From Streptomyces zhaozhouensis (lineage in GTDB: Bacteria; Actinomycetota; Actinomycetes; Streptomycetales; Streptomycetaceae), in NCBI RefSeq assembly GCF_900230195.1, contig NZ_OCNE01000005.1:124001-188000 (forward strand): 64,000 nucleotides of DNA, in the 5' to 3' direction. The notes beneath the pieces are model-generated. The model was not told the origin of the DNA. It worked only from the letters and a program-made list of their open reading frames with translations, and searched no databases. The position numbers and the translations under genes are program-made. Shown in pieces: positions 23,223-31,611 of the stretch (within the stretch, counting starts at the first letter, position 1; each line of letters starts with the position of its first letter).

Positions 23223-24317
23223 TCACACGGGCATTCCACCACGGACCGGCCCCGTCGGGGCGTCCTCCGACGCGGTGTGCAGGACCAGGTCGTTGATCCC
23301 CGGCGTGCCCAGGGAGATCCGCAGGCCGTCCTCGCCCAACAGACGTGTCGTCAGGCCGTTGGCGCGCAGCCGCGCGGCCAGCTCCCGGGTGCGGGGGCCG
23401 GGCGGCAGCCAGACGAAGTTGGCCTGGCTGGGCGGAACCTGCCAACCTGCCGCCCGCAGCCCGGCGACGAGCCTGTCCCGCTCGCCGCGGGCCCGCTCCA
23501 TCCGGTCGGCGAGCTCGTACTCGGCCCGCAGGGAGGCCACCGCGGCCGCCTCGGCGAGCGCCGTCACGCCGAACGCGGGGCGCAGCCTGGTCAGGGCGTC
23601 GACCATCGCCGGGTGCGTCACGGCGTAGCCGACCCGCAGCCCGGCGAGCCCGTGCGCCTTGGAGAAGGTACGGACGACCGTCAACCCCGGGTGCTCCGCG
23701 ACGAGTTCGACGGCACGTGGCGCGGCGGGGTCGTCCACGTAGTCGATGTAGGCCTCGTCGAGCACGACGTGCACCCGCTCCGGAACGCGCTCCAGAAACG
23801 CGGCCAGCCGGTCGTGGGTGACGGTGGTGCCGGTCGGGTTGTTGGGCGAGCAGACGAAGACCAGCCGGGTGCGCGGAGTGATCGCGGCCGCCATGGCCGG
23901 CAGGTCGAGGGCGGCGCGGCGCAGCGGCACGGTGACCGTGCGGGCGCCGTTGGCCCGGATCGCCAGTGGATAGCCCTCGAAGGAGGGCCATCCCGTCACG
24001 ACCTCCTCGCCGGGCGCGGTGGTGAGCCGCACCAACTGGTCCAGGAGGGGGGTGGCGCCGGGGCTGACGAACAGCCGCTCGGGCGGCACGGAGAGCCGGC
24101 GGGCGAGCGCCCCGACCAGGGCGGAGTTGGCGAGGTCGGGATAGCGGTTGATCCGGCGGGCGGCCTCGGCGAGGGCGGCGCCGACGGCCGGCAGCGGCGG
24201 CTCCGGGTTCTCGTTGGAGGAGAGCTTGTGGGTGGCGGCGAGCGAGGCGGGCTCGCCCGCGGCGTAGGCGGGAAGGGACAGGAACTGCTCACGCACGGTG
24301 GGTGGTCGGGAAGGCAT
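23223..24317 (-). CDS. HisC-like PLP-dependent aminotransferase
   Basis: A 364-residue class I/II aminotransferase of the histidinol-phosphate/aromatic type. Motifs are LSSNENPEPPLP near the N-terminus, VSPGATPLLDQLVRL, VFVCSPNNPTGT, VVLDEAYIDYVDD, RTFSKAHGLAGLRVGY (catalytic PLP lysine) and LRISLGTPGIND at the end. Members convert imidazole-acetol phosphate, phenylpyruvate or related oxo acids to amino acids. Downstream of a BacA-like gene on the same strand, it could transaminate an unusual prephenate-derived oxo acid. No other his gene is nearby, which argues against histidine synthesis. Confidence 0.88.
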   Translation of the reverse strand: MPSRPPTVREQFLSLPAYAAGEPASLAATHKLSSNENPEPPLPAVGAALAEAARRINRYPDLANSALVGALARRLSVPPERLFVSPGATPLLDQLVRLTTAPGEEVVTGWPSFEGYPLAIRANGARTVTVPLRRAALDLPAMAAAITPRTRLVFVCSPNNPTGTTVTHDRLAAFLERVPERVHVVLDEAYIDYVDDPAAPRAVELVAEHPGLTVVRTFSKAHGLAGLRVGYAVTHPAMVDALTRLRPAFGVTALAEAAAVASLRAEYELADRMERARGERDRLVAGLRAAGWQVPPSQANFVWLPPGPRTRELAARLRANGLTTRLLGEDGLRISLGTPGINDLVLHTASEDAPTGPVRGGMPV

Positions 24318-24389
24318 GGTGGTTCCCTCCGCTCGGCGCGCCCGCCCCGCGCCGGGCGGTGCGGGGCCGGGTCGCGGCGCGTGGCCTGC

Positions 24390-24812
24390 TCAGGCGTAGT
24401 AGCTGAACTTCTTCGTCAGCGCGCGGACGGCCGGATCGGGGCCGGTCACCCCGGTGGCGATGATCTCCAACTGGGCGGCCTCGGAACCGGCCACCTCCGC
24501 GCGGTACTTCTCGAACTCGTTGCTCCAGCTCCGACCCCGGTCGGAGAAGACGGCATGGAGCAGCCCCTCCTCCCGGGCGGCGGCGGCGAGCTTCCCCACC
24601 TGGGCGGGCCTTCCGGTGAGCACGACCACGTTGTCGCGGATGGTGGCGTGCTCGTTGCCCGACAGGTCCGCCAGCCGCTCCGCGCCGTAGAGCGCGGGCC
24701 GCCGGGTCGCGAGGTGGCCCATGAGCACGGCCGTGGCGTTGGCGACGACGCCGGGCGGCAGGTGCTTGGCGACCACGAGGGCCGTGCGAAGTCCGGTGTC
24801 CTGCGGGGTCAC
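24390..24812 (-). CDS. DUF2000 family protein
   Basis: A 140-residue protein that looks like DUF2000: LRTALVVAKHLPPGVVANATAVLMGHL, then VVLTGRPAQVGKLAAAAREEGL and FEKYRAEVAG. DUF2000 has a peptidyl-tRNA-hydrolase-like fold and no assigned reaction. GTG 24812 overlaps the stop of the BacA-like gene as GTGA, so the two are translationally coupled and probably act together. Confidence 0.72.
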   Translation of the reverse strand: MTPQDTGLRTALVVAKHLPPGVVANATAVLMGHLATRRPALYGAERLADLSGNEHATIRDNVVVLTGRPAQVGKLAAAAREEGLLHAVFSDRGRSWSNEFEKYRAEVAGSEAAQLEIIATGVTGPDPAVRALTKKFSYYA

Positions 24813-25396
24813 TCGGGTTTCCTCTCGAAGACGATGAAGGCCATGGACGTCCCGCGCGCGAGGACCTGGACCACGTCGAGCCCGTGGTGCTCGGCGACCA
24901 GCCTGTTGGTCACCGCGAGCGTGTCGGGACGGCCCTGGACGATATCGCGCACCGCCGTCGTGTTGGACGTCGCCGGGAGGACCTCGTCGAAGGACTTGTC
25001 GATCTGGTCGAGGAGCCGCAGGGTCGCGGGCTGGTGGCACAGCCTGCGGTAGGAGTCGGCCTTCCCGCCGTCGGAGGCCACCAGGACCATGTCGGGCAGC
25101 CGGCTGAGGAAGGCGCCCACGGCGACCAGCTCCGGGTCGAAGAAGAACCCGCGCACCTCGGCGTAGGCGCCGGGGACCAGCAGCGCGTCCTCCTGTCGCC
25201 GCTTCACACTGTCCGCGGCGAGTTCGAAGGAGGGATAGCCGGAGAGCCGCTCGGCCAGCCCGGCGAAGTATTCGGTACCGACGGCGACGCTGCACGTGAG
25301 TCCTTCCGGCTCGTCGGCCAGCGTCGCGACAGAACGATATCGATAACGCGGCAGAAGCCTCGTGTGATAGGCCGCACGCACCGCTGTCTCGGTCAT
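24809..25396 (-). CDS. Prephenate dehydratase/decarboxylase-like protein (BacA-like)
   Basis: A 195-residue protein. By eye it resembles BacA, the non-aromatising prephenate decarboxylase of bacilysin synthesis, and the prephenate dehydratase fold generally. The matching blocks are VATLADEPEGLTCSVAV (against NTLGPEGTSSEYAA), ALLVPGAYAEVRGFFFDPEL (against VPHAYDGIKHFYMRPDL) and TAVRDIVQGRPDTLAVTNRL with AEHHGLDVVQVLARGTSMAF (against ALTNELARQKYGLTFVKTF). Such enzymes decarboxylate prephenate to dihydro-hydroxyphenylpyruvates. It is followed by DUF2000 (4-nt overlap) and an aminotransferase, with a LysE exporter upstream, which fits a small amino-acid analogue pathway. The remembered alignment needs confirmation. 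Confidence 0.55.
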   Translation of the reverse strand: MTETAVRAAYHTRLLPRYRYRSVATLADEPEGLTCSVAVGTEYFAGLAERLSGYPSFELAADSVKRRQEDALLVPGAYAEVRGFFFDPELVAVGAFLSRLPDMVLVASDGGKADSYRRLCHQPATLRLLDQIDKSFDEVLPATSNTTAVRDIVQGRPDTLAVTNRLVAEHHGLDVVQVLARGTSMAFIVFERKPE

Positions 25397-25477
25397 CGTT
25401 TCTCAGTTCTCCTGACGGTTTCGGAGGAAAGACGACACGGGGGGGGCGAAAGGCGGAAAGAAAGAGGGCGCGTGCGC

Positions 25478-26137
25478 TCAGGGAGCGTCGAACGCGACTC
25501 TGATCCCCAGGGCGAGCAGGACACCGCCGGTGAGGCACTCCAGTCGGGCGCGCACCCGGGGCCGGGTCAGCCAGCCGTGCAGCAGCCCGACCAGCGAGGA
25601 GGTCAGCCGCCACCAGACCAGCGCCACCCCGACGAAGGCGAACGTGAGCACGAACGAGGTGCGCACGCGGGGCTCCTCGGGCCCGATGAACTGCGGCAGG
25701 AGGGTCAGGAAGAGGACGGCGATCTTCGGGTTCAGCAGGTCGTTGAGCACGCCCTGCCGGAAGGCGACGGCCCGGGTGAGCGGCGCCCGGACCGTCCCGA
25801 CCGAGGTGAGCGGCTCGGCGGCCGCCCGGACGGCCCGCCGCCTCCCGCGCCAGACGCCCCACAGGGTGCCGGCGCCGAGCCACAGGAGATAGAGCGCCCC
25901 GGCCAGCTTCAGCCCCGCGTACGCGGTCGCGGAGGCGGCGAACACGGCGGAGAGTCCGAGCGTCGACACGGTGGCGTGCACCAGCAGTCCGCTGCACACC
26001 CCGAGCCCGGTCCACCACATGGCCGAACTGCCGCCCCGCAGGCTGTTACGCAGCCCGAGCGCGGTGTCCGGCCCGGGAATGACCGTCAGCACGATCACGA
26101 CAAACAGAAACGGGATCAGTTGTTCCGGCAATGCCAC
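25478..26137 (-). CDS. LysE/RhtB-family amino acid exporter
   Basis: A 219-residue membrane protein with about six helices. VIVLTVIPGPDTALGLRNSLRGG carries the LysE signature PGPD, followed by GLGVCSGLLVHATVS, AGLKLAGALYLLWLGAGTL, and FRQGVLNDLLNPKIAVLFLTLLPQF. LysE proteins expel amino acids and derivatives. GTG 26137 is the only start after an in-frame TGA five codons upstream. It lies 81 bp upstream of the BacA-like gene, same strand, and may export the product of that pathway or give self-resistance. Confidence 0.9.
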   Translation of the reverse strand: MALPEQLIPFLFVVIVLTVIPGPDTALGLRNSLRGGSSAMWWTGLGVCSGLLVHATVSTLGLSAVFAASATAYAGLKLAGALYLLWLGAGTLWGVWRGRRRAVRAAAEPLTSVGTVRAPLTRAVAFRQGVLNDLLNPKIAVLFLTLLPQFIGPEEPRVRTSFVLTFAFVGVALVWWRLTSSLVGLLHGWLTRPRVRARLECLTGGVLLALGIRVAFDAP

Positions 26138-26254
26138 AGCCCATTCGACTCACTGCGCCCCCCTTTGGGCCACTGCGGCGGACCGGCCTTCGTGTACGCG
26201 GGAACGCACTGCACCCCACCCCGCGCATCACGGCCGCCCGCCCTTCTCCCCCAA

Positions 26255-26284
26255 ACCCTAGAGGCGCCCGAGTTATCCCGACAA
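26255..26284 (-). promoter_or_regulatory. Promoter for the LysE operon
   Basis: On the minus strand, TTGTCG (26279-26284) and TAGGGT (26255-26260) are spaced by 18 nt, a good match to streptomycete vegetative promoters. The predicted leader before GTG 26137 is about 110 nt. Confidence 0.6.
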
Positions 26285-26415
26285 TTACCTGATCGGGTGA
26301 AGCCGAATGAGCGTCGGAGAGGCCGCCCCGAAGCGGCGACAAAGGAAGGAAGAAGGGCGGGAAAGGGCGCGGCCACAGCCCGCCCGCCGCGCGTCCCCCG
26401 GGAACGGGGGCGGGG

Positions 26416-27270
26416 TCACACGCCTCGGCCGCCGGACCGCGCCTCCCTCTCCACGACGGCGCGGAAGGCGCCGGGAGGGCGTCCGGTGAGGCGCCGCACG
26501 GTGTCGGTGACCCGGTCCTCCGCGCCGTCCGCGACGGCGCGGTCCAGGCCGGCCAGCAGCGCGGCGAACTCGGCGGGGAGGGACGCCGCGAGCCGTGCGC
26601 GCATGTGCTCGTACGACAGGTTCCGGTGCGTCACGGGCCGGCCCGTGACCTCGGTGAGGATCGCGGCGATGTCGTCGTAGCCGAGCGCCTCGGGGCCGGT
26701 GAGGACGAGATCGGTGTTGGGCGCGCTCCGGTCCGTCAGGGCGCGGACGGCCACGGCCGCGATGTCCTCGGCGTCGACGAAGCCGACCCGGCCGTCCCCG
26801 GTCGCGGTCCGGATGACGCCCTCGTCGCGGATGCTGTCGGCGTGGACGTGCGCGCCGGTGAAGTTCTGCATGAACCACGAGGGCCGCAGCACCGCCCACT
26901 CCCCGAACAGGCCGGGCAGCGCCGCGTGCACCTGACCCACCGCCGGGCCGCCCTCGGGGATGGCCGAGGCGCTCAGCAGCACCGCGCGGCGCACCCCGGC
27001 GGCGCGGGCGCGCCGGAGGAACGCCAGCATGAGCGGCGCCGGGTCGGGGTCGCCCACGGGCGGCACCAGGTAGACGCGCTCGACGCCGTCGAGGGCGGGC
27101 CCGTGGGTGGTTGGCGCGTACCAGTCGAACGCGACCGGCTCGGCGCCGGCCGACGGGGCGGCCCGGCGGCTGGCGGCCCTGACCCGGTGCCCCTCGGCCG
27201 TCAGTCGCGCGACGGTGCGGCTTCCTGTGGTGCCGGTCGCGCCGATGACCAGCGTGGCGGCGGCGCTCAT
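26416..27270 (-). CDS. NmrA-like NAD(P)-binding protein
   Basis: A 284-residue Rossmann protein. The cofactor site is AAATLVIGATGTTGSRTVARL followed by GHRVRAASR. The segments FDWYAPTTHGPALDGVERVYLVPP, VLLSASAIPEGG and FGEWAVLRPSWFMQNFTGAH are typical of the NmrA/ergot-alkaloid-type SDR subgroup. No catalytic YxxxK is obvious, as is common in this group. The ATG overlaps the NTF2 gene stop as ATGA. The two are probably controlled by the divergent TetR regulator. Substrate unknown. Confidence 0.84.
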   Translation of the reverse strand: MSAAATLVIGATGTTGSRTVARLTAEGHRVRAASRRAAPSAGAEPVAFDWYAPTTHGPALDGVERVYLVPPVGDPDPAPLMLAFLRRARAAGVRRAVLLSASAIPEGGPAVGQVHAALPGLFGEWAVLRPSWFMQNFTGAHVHADSIRDEGVIRTATGDGRVGFVDAEDIAAVAVRALTDRSAPNTDLVLTGPEALGYDDIAAILTEVTGRPVTHRNLSYEHMRARLAASLPAEFAALLAGLDRAVADGAEDRVTDTVRRLTGRPPGAFRAVVEREARSGGRGV

Positions 27271-27692
27271 CGGCCGCCGCCGGCGAAGTCGGTGCCCGGC
27301 TGCTGGACGGCGAGCGGGTTCCAGTAGTCGCGGCAGGAGGCGATGAGCCCGTCCTCGACGGTCACCACGGCGACGTAGGACGCGTCGAAGGGCGCCCCGG
27401 TCTCCACCACGCGGCCGACGCCGCGCATCTCGACCACGACGGTGCGCGGGTCGGTGGTCTGGTGGACGCGCAGGTCGGGGAAGTCGCGCAGGTCGATGTG
27501 GTCGGGGTAGTGGCGCATGTAGGCCGCGACCTCCTCCCTGCCCTCCAGGCGCCGGGGCCAGCCTTCGGGGGCGAAGGGGAACTCCAGGACCCCGTCCTCG
27601 GCGAAGAGCGCCGCCCACGCGGCAATGTCCTTGTCGAGCAGCAGTCGCAGGCCGTGGCGGAACAGCTCCGCCGGAGAGGTCGGCGTGGGCAT
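27267..27692 (-). CDS. NTF2-like (SnoaL-type) protein
   Basis: A 141-residue NTF2-fold protein. SPAELFRHGLRLLLDKDIAAWAALFAEDGVLEFPFAPEG is the classic N-terminal helix and cone entrance. MRGVGRVVETGAPFDASYVAVVTVEDGLIASCRDYWNPLAV is the C-terminal sheet. Such proteins act as cyclases, isomerases or ketosteroid-isomerase-like enzymes, or as binding proteins. GGAGG 6 nt before ATG 27692 confirms the start. It is first in a two-gene operon with the NmrA-like protein, divergent from the TetR gene. Confidence 0.85.
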   Translation of the reverse strand: MPTPTSPAELFRHGLRLLLDKDIAAWAALFAEDGVLEFPFAPEGWPRRLEGREEVAAYMRHYPDHIDLRDFPDLRVHQTTDPRTVVVEMRGVGRVVETGAPFDASYVAVVTVEDGLIASCRDYWNPLAVQQPGTDFAGGGR

Positions 27693-27711
27693 GGGTATCC
27701 TCCAGTGACGT

Positions 27712-27770
27712 ATCCGGACCCGCGGTCCGGATCGAGAATACGGACCGAGGGTCCGCTTTTCAAGCGGACC
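27712..27770. promoter_or_regulatory. Three-palindrome TetR operator array
   Basis: Three dyads share one design, arms containing GGACC/GGTCC around a 3-nt spacer. O1 is ATCCGGACC-CGC-GGTCCGGAT (27712-27732). O2 is CGGACC-GAG-GGTCCG (27741-27755). O3 is GGTCCGCTT-TTC-AAGCGGACC (27750-27770), which overlaps O2. They fill the gap between the NTF2/NmrA operon and the TetR gene. Confidence 0.8.
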
Positions 27771-27786
27771 GTGTGGAGGGAGCACC

Positions 27787-28383
27787 ATGGCCGAACCCAG
27801 GGCCCGCAAGGATGCCGCCCGCAACAGGGAGGCCGTCCTCGCCGCCGCCGACGCGCTCTTCTCCCGTCGGGCGAGCCCGGAGGACGTCACCATGGCCGAG
27901 GTCGCGGCGGCGGCCGGCGTCGGAAAGGGAACGCTCTTCCGCGCGTTCGGGGACCGCGCCGGACTGCTCCGCGCGCTCTACGAGGCCCGGCTCGAACCGC
28001 TCAGGGCCGCCATCGAGAGCGGCCCGCCGCCCCTGGGCCCCGCGACACCGCCGCGCGAACGCGTCCCCGCCCTGCTCGACGCCGCGCTGTGCTTCAAGCT
28101 CGACAACCGGAGCCTCGCGATGGCCCTGGAGGAGAGCGGGGGCACCAGCCCGTACCGCACGGAGCACTACGCCCGCTGGCACGCCATGCTCCGTGACCTG
28201 CTGGAGCGGATCCCCGGCCTGGGCGACGGCGACTTCCCCGCGCACGCCCTGCTCGCCGCCACCCGGGCCGACCTCGTCGAGCACCTCGCGGGAGAGGGGC
28301 GGGCGCCACGCGAGAGGCTGCGGGAACGGTTGGCGCGCTACGTGGAGAGGTTCCTCGACTCCGGGGCGCCCGTGGAGAGGTGA
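27787..28383 (+). CDS. TetR/AcrR-family regulator
   Basis: A 198-residue TetR regulator. DNA-binding helices are at residues 13-60: REAVLAAADALFSRRASPEDVTMAEVAAAAGVGKGTLFRAFGDRAGLL, with the GxGKGTLFRAF recognition helix. The C-terminal ligand domain is not diagnostic. It is divergent from the NTF2/NmrA operon across a three-palindrome operator and probably represses both directions. A GGAGGG precedes ATG 27787. Confidence 0.93.
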   Translation: MAEPRARKDAARNREAVLAAADALFSRRASPEDVTMAEVAAAAGVGKGTLFRAFGDRAGLLRALYEARLEPLRAAIESGPPPLGPATPPRERVPALLDAALCFKLDNRSLAMALEESGGTSPYRTEHYARWHAMLRDLLERIPGLGDGDFPAHALLAATRADLVEHLAGEGRAPRERLRERLARYVERFLDSGAPVER

Positions 28384-28389
28384 CCCGGG

Positions 28390-28437
28390 GGAACGGCGCG
28401 CCGGGGGCTCCGGTACCCGCCCCCGGCGCGCCGTTCC
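28390..28437. terminator. Bidirectional terminator with 18-bp perfect stem
   Basis: GGAACGGCGCGCCGGGGG (28390-28407) pairs perfectly with CCCCCGGCGCGCCGTTCC (28420-28437) around a 12-nt loop, between the convergent TetR gene and the ABC permease. Confidence 0.85.
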
Positions 28438-28443
28438 GCGGGG

Positions 28444-29700
28444 CTACGCGGCGCGGCCGTGGGCGACGCGGGAGCGGCGGGCCACGGAGTCGAGGGTGAC
28501 GGCGAGGGCCAGGACGAGGCCGGTGATGATGAACCGGAAGGAGGAGTCCAGGTCAAGCAGCGTCAGGCCGTTGGAGATCGACTGGATCACCAGGATGCCG
28601 AGCAGCGCGGAAAACGCGCTGCCCCGGCCGCCGAAGAGGCTGGTGCCGCCGATGACGGCGGCGGCGATGGCGTTGAGGTTGACGTCGCCGGCGCCGGTGG
28701 CCTGGTTGGCGGCGGCGAGGCGGGCCGCCGCGATCATGCCGCCGAGGGCGGCCAGCGTCGAGCACAGCACGAAGACCGAGGTGTAGACCCGGCGCACGTT
28801 GATGCCCGCGCGCCGTGCGGCCTCCGCGTTGCCACCGACGGCAAAGACCGAGCGCCCCCAGCCGGTCCGCGTCAGCGCGTAGTGCAGCAGCAGGACCAGC
28901 ACCACGAAGCTGACGAAGAGCCAGCCCACGCCCCGCGCCCGGTTGAGGTACCAGACGGCGAAGCCGAGGCCGAGCAGCACGGCGGCGCTGCGGGCCACCA
29001 GCAGGGAGGTGGAACGGGCCGAGAGGCCGGCGGCGCGGCGGGTCCTGGCCAGGCCGTAGCCGGTGGCGAAGAGCCAGCCGGCGGCCACGACCACCAGCAC
29101 ATAGGACAACCACTCGGGCAGGAAGGCGAGTTGGGCGAAGTGCACCAGGTCGGACTCGAACGGCAGGTTGATCGCCCCGGTGTCGCCGAGCAGCCACAAC
29201 TGGATGCCGAGGAAGCTGAGCAGGCCGGCGAGGGTGGCGACGAAGCTGGGCACGCCGAGCCTGGTCACCATCTGCGCGTAGACCACGCCGATCAGCGCGC
29301 CCGCGCCGAGCGCCGCGGCCATGGACAGCGGCAGCGGCCAGCCGTGGCTGACGAAGGTGACGGCGGTCAGCGCGGCGGAGAGCCCGCTGACGGAGCCGAC
29401 CGACAGGTCGATCTGCCCGACGAGCAGCACGCAGACCACGCCGAGCGCGATGATGCCGACGGAGGCGGACTCCATCAGCAGGTTGACCAGGTTGGCGCTG
29501 GAGAGGAAGACGGAGTTCAGCGACTGGAAGACCGTCCAGATCACGACCAGCCCCAGGACGATCGGCAGCACGCCGAGGTCACCGGAGCGTACGCGTCGCC
29601 ACAGCCCGCCGGCCACGGACCTCCACCCGTCGCCGCGCCGCAGTCGTTCGTCGAGCAGGTCGAGCGGGGCCGCCGTCTCGGCCGCCTTGACGTCGGCCAT
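28444..29700 (-). CDS. Xylose/ribose-type ABC importer permease
   Basis: A 418-residue permease of the RbsC/XylH/AraH family with about ten to twelve membrane segments. Diagnostic parts are GVLPIVLGLVVIWTVFQSLNSVFLS, NLLMESASVGIIALGVVCVLLVGQIDLSVGSV, and GRSVFAVGGNAEAARRAGINVRRVYTSVFV with IGGTSLFGGRGS. Its length exceeds the ~320 residues of RbsC because of extra helices in the middle, as in XylH. It is last in the importer operon; its ATG follows the stop of the ATPase gene with a 1-nt overlap. Confidence 0.92.
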   Translation of the reverse strand: MADVKAAETAAPLDLLDERLRRGDGWRSVAGGLWRRVRSGDLGVLPIVLGLVVIWTVFQSLNSVFLSSANLVNLLMESASVGIIALGVVCVLLVGQIDLSVGSVSGLSAALTAVTFVSHGWPLPLSMAAALGAGALIGVVYAQMVTRLGVPSFVATLAGLLSFLGIQLWLLGDTGAINLPFESDLVHFAQLAFLPEWLSYVLVVVAAGWLFATGYGLARTRRAAGLSARSTSLLVARSAAVLLGLGFAVWYLNRARGVGWLFVSFVVLVLLLHYALTRTGWGRSVFAVGGNAEAARRAGINVRRVYTSVFVLCSTLAALGGMIAAARLAAANQATGAGDVNLNAIAAAVIGGTSLFGGRGSAFSALLGILVIQSISNGLTLLDLDSSFRFIITGLVLALAVTLDSVARRSRVAHGRAA

Positions 29701-30512
29701 CAGGCTTCCCCCTTCACGGAACGGGCGCGCCCCGCGCGGCGGGAGACCACGTTGTCGCTGGCGCCGATCATCGCGGCGACGATCTCCTCGCTGGGCGCCT
29801 CGGCGGCGAAGACGCCGTTGTTGCGGCCGAGGCGCAGCACCACGACGCGGTCGGCGACGGCCCGGACGTCCTCCATGTTGTGACTGATCATGATCACGCC
29901 GAGCCCGCGTTCCCTGAGGCGTTCGATCAGGTTCAGCACCTCGGCGGTCTGGGCCACCCCCAAAGCGGCCGTCGGTTCGTCGAGAACGATCACCCGGGGG
30001 TCGCCCAGCAGCGTGCGGGCGATGGCGACCGTCTGGCGCTGGCCGCCGGAGAGGGAGGCGACGGGCACCCGGACGGTGGGGATCTTCGCCGACAGCTGGC
30101 GCAGCAGCTCCCAGGACCTGATCTCCATCGTGACCTCGTCCAGCCGGGCACGGCGCAACTCGCGGCCGAGGAAGAGGTTCTGGATCACGTTCAGGTTCTC
30201 GCACAGCGCCAGGTCCTGGAAGACGGTGGCGATGCCGAGGGCGTGCGCGTCGGCCGGGCTGGCGACGGTCACCTCGCGGTCGGCGAAGGTGAGGGTCCCC
30301 GCGTCCGGGCGGTGGACGCCGGCGAGGACCTTGACCAGGGTGGACTTGCCGGCGCCGTTGTCGCCGACGACCGCCACCACCTCGCCGGGTGAGACGTCGA
30401 GGTCGACGTCGGTGAGCGCGGCGACGGCGCCGAAGTTCTTGCTGATGCCGCGCAGCGACAGGATGGGCCGCCCGCCCGGGGCCGCGGCCGGCTCCTTGAC
30501 CGGGTCGTTCAT
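29700..30512 (-). CDS. Sugar ABC importer ATP-binding protein (single NBD)
   Basis: A 270-residue ATPase. Walker A VVGDNGAGKSTLVKVLAG, Q-loop VFQDLALCENLNV, signature SLSGGQRQTVAIAR, Walker B VIVLDEPTAALG and switch histidine MISHNMEDV are intact. Sugar ABC ATPases of the RbsA type have two NBDs; this protein has one, as is common for actinobacterial xylose-type systems, so it must act as a homodimer. It lies between the lipoprotein and permease genes with a 1-nt gap and a 1-nt overlap. Confidence 0.93.
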   Translation of the reverse strand: MNDPVKEPAAAPGGRPILSLRGISKNFGAVAALTDVDLDVSPGEVVAVVGDNGAGKSTLVKVLAGVHRPDAGTLTFADREVTVASPADAHALGIATVFQDLALCENLNVIQNLFLGRELRRARLDEVTMEIRSWELLRQLSAKIPTVRVPVASLSGGQRQTVAIARTLLGDPRVIVLDEPTAALGVAQTAEVLNLIERLRERGLGVIMISHNMEDVRAVADRVVVLRLGRNNGVFAAEAPSEEIVAAMIGASDNVVSRRAGRARSVKGEA

Positions 30513-30513
30513 C

Positions 30514-31590
30514 TCACTGCTCCCACTCGATGCCGGCCTCGGCGCAGGCGTCGGCGTACTCGGGGGTGCAGACGTCGGCCGCGTCGACCTGGTCGGACTC
30601 GGCCAGGACCTCGGGGAGGTTGTCCAGGGTGACGACGGTCGGCTCGAAGAGCTGGGCGGGGGTGTCGAAGAGTTCGAGCTCCCCCTCGGGGGTCTCGCCC
30701 TGGGCGAAACGGTAGGAGACCTCGGCGGCGGCCTCCGCGACGATCTTGATGGGCTTGGAGATGGTGTTGTACTGCTGTCCCGCGACGATGCGTTGGGCCG
30801 CCGCCACCTCGAAGTCGTTGCCGGTGACCGGCGGGATCGGGACGCCGGCGGCCTGGAACGCGGCGATCGCGCCGCCCCCGGTGCCGTCGTTGGCGGCGAC
30901 GACGCCGGCGATGTCGTCCTCGAAGCGGTTGATCTGGCCGGCGACCCAGTCCTGCGCGTCGGACGGCTGCCAGCCCGGGGTGTCGAACTCGGCGAGCAGC
31001 TCGTAGCCGCTGTCGTCGACCGCGTTGTGGATGCCCTGCTTGATCAGCCCGGCGGCCGCGTCCGTGGGCGAGCCGTTGACCTGGAGGATGCCGCCCTCGG
31101 CGCCGGTCTCGTCGAGATGGTCGACGAGGGACTGCCCGATGGACTCGCCGATCGCCTCGTTGTCGAAGGATATGTAGTAGTCGGCCGGGGTGCTGGATAT
31201 CGGCCGGTCGTAGGCGATGACCGGGACGCCCTGGGAACGGGAGGCGTTGACGACGCTGGCGGCGGCGTCGGAGTCGACCGGGTCGATGACCAGCACGTCC
31301 GCGCCCTGCGCCAGCGCGGAGTTGGCCTGCTCCTGCTGGCGGGAGGCGTCGGCGTTGGCGTTCTGGTAGATGACCGAGCAGTCCGCGCACAGCTCCTTGA
31401 TCCGCGCCTCGAAGAGCGGGGCGTCCCACAGCTCGTAGCGCGGCGAGGCGATGTCCGGCATGAGGAAGGCGATGGTGGCGCTGTCCCCGCCGCCGCCGTC
31501 GTCGTTGGTCTCCTCCTCCGAGGCGCAGGCGGACGCCGAGGCGGCGGCGAAGGCGAGGGTCAGGGCGAGTGCGAGGGTGCGTCGGCTCAC
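30514..31590 (-). CDS. Xylose/ribose-type ABC substrate-binding lipoprotein
   Basis: A 358-residue periplasmic-binding-protein-1 family lipoprotein. The signal peptide ends in the lipobox SASACAS (lipidated cysteine about residue 22), followed by an acidic Gly-rich linker. The binding fold shows IAFLMPDIASPRYELWD, NANADASRQQEQANSALAQGADVLVIDPVD, VPVIAYDRPISS and VVAANDGTGGGAIAAF. PDIASPRYELWD resembles XylF-type proteins, so a pentose is likely. An additional C-terminal part holds a Cys pair (DVCTPEYADACAE). Confidence 0.92.
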   Translation of the reverse strand: MSRRTLALALTLAFAAASASACASEEETNDDGGGGDSATIAFLMPDIASPRYELWDAPLFEARIKELCADCSVIYQNANADASRQQEQANSALAQGADVLVIDPVDSDAAASVVNASRSQGVPVIAYDRPISSTPADYYISFDNEAIGESIGQSLVDHLDETGAEGGILQVNGSPTDAAAGLIKQGIHNAVDDSGYELLAEFDTPGWQPSDAQDWVAGQINRFEDDIAGVVAANDGTGGGAIAAFQAAGVPIPPVTGNDFEVAAAQRIVAGQQYNTISKPIKIVAEAAAEVSYRFAQGETPEGELELFDTPAQLFEPTVVTLDNLPEVLAESDQVDAADVCTPEYADACAEAGIEWEQ

Positions 31591-31611
31591 GGTGCGTTCC
31601 CTTCGGGCGGG

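Noticed and set aside
23223-24317. HisC-like gene as part of a histidine operon
   Set aside because: No other histidine gene is nearby, and the flanking genes suggest a different oxo acid substrate.
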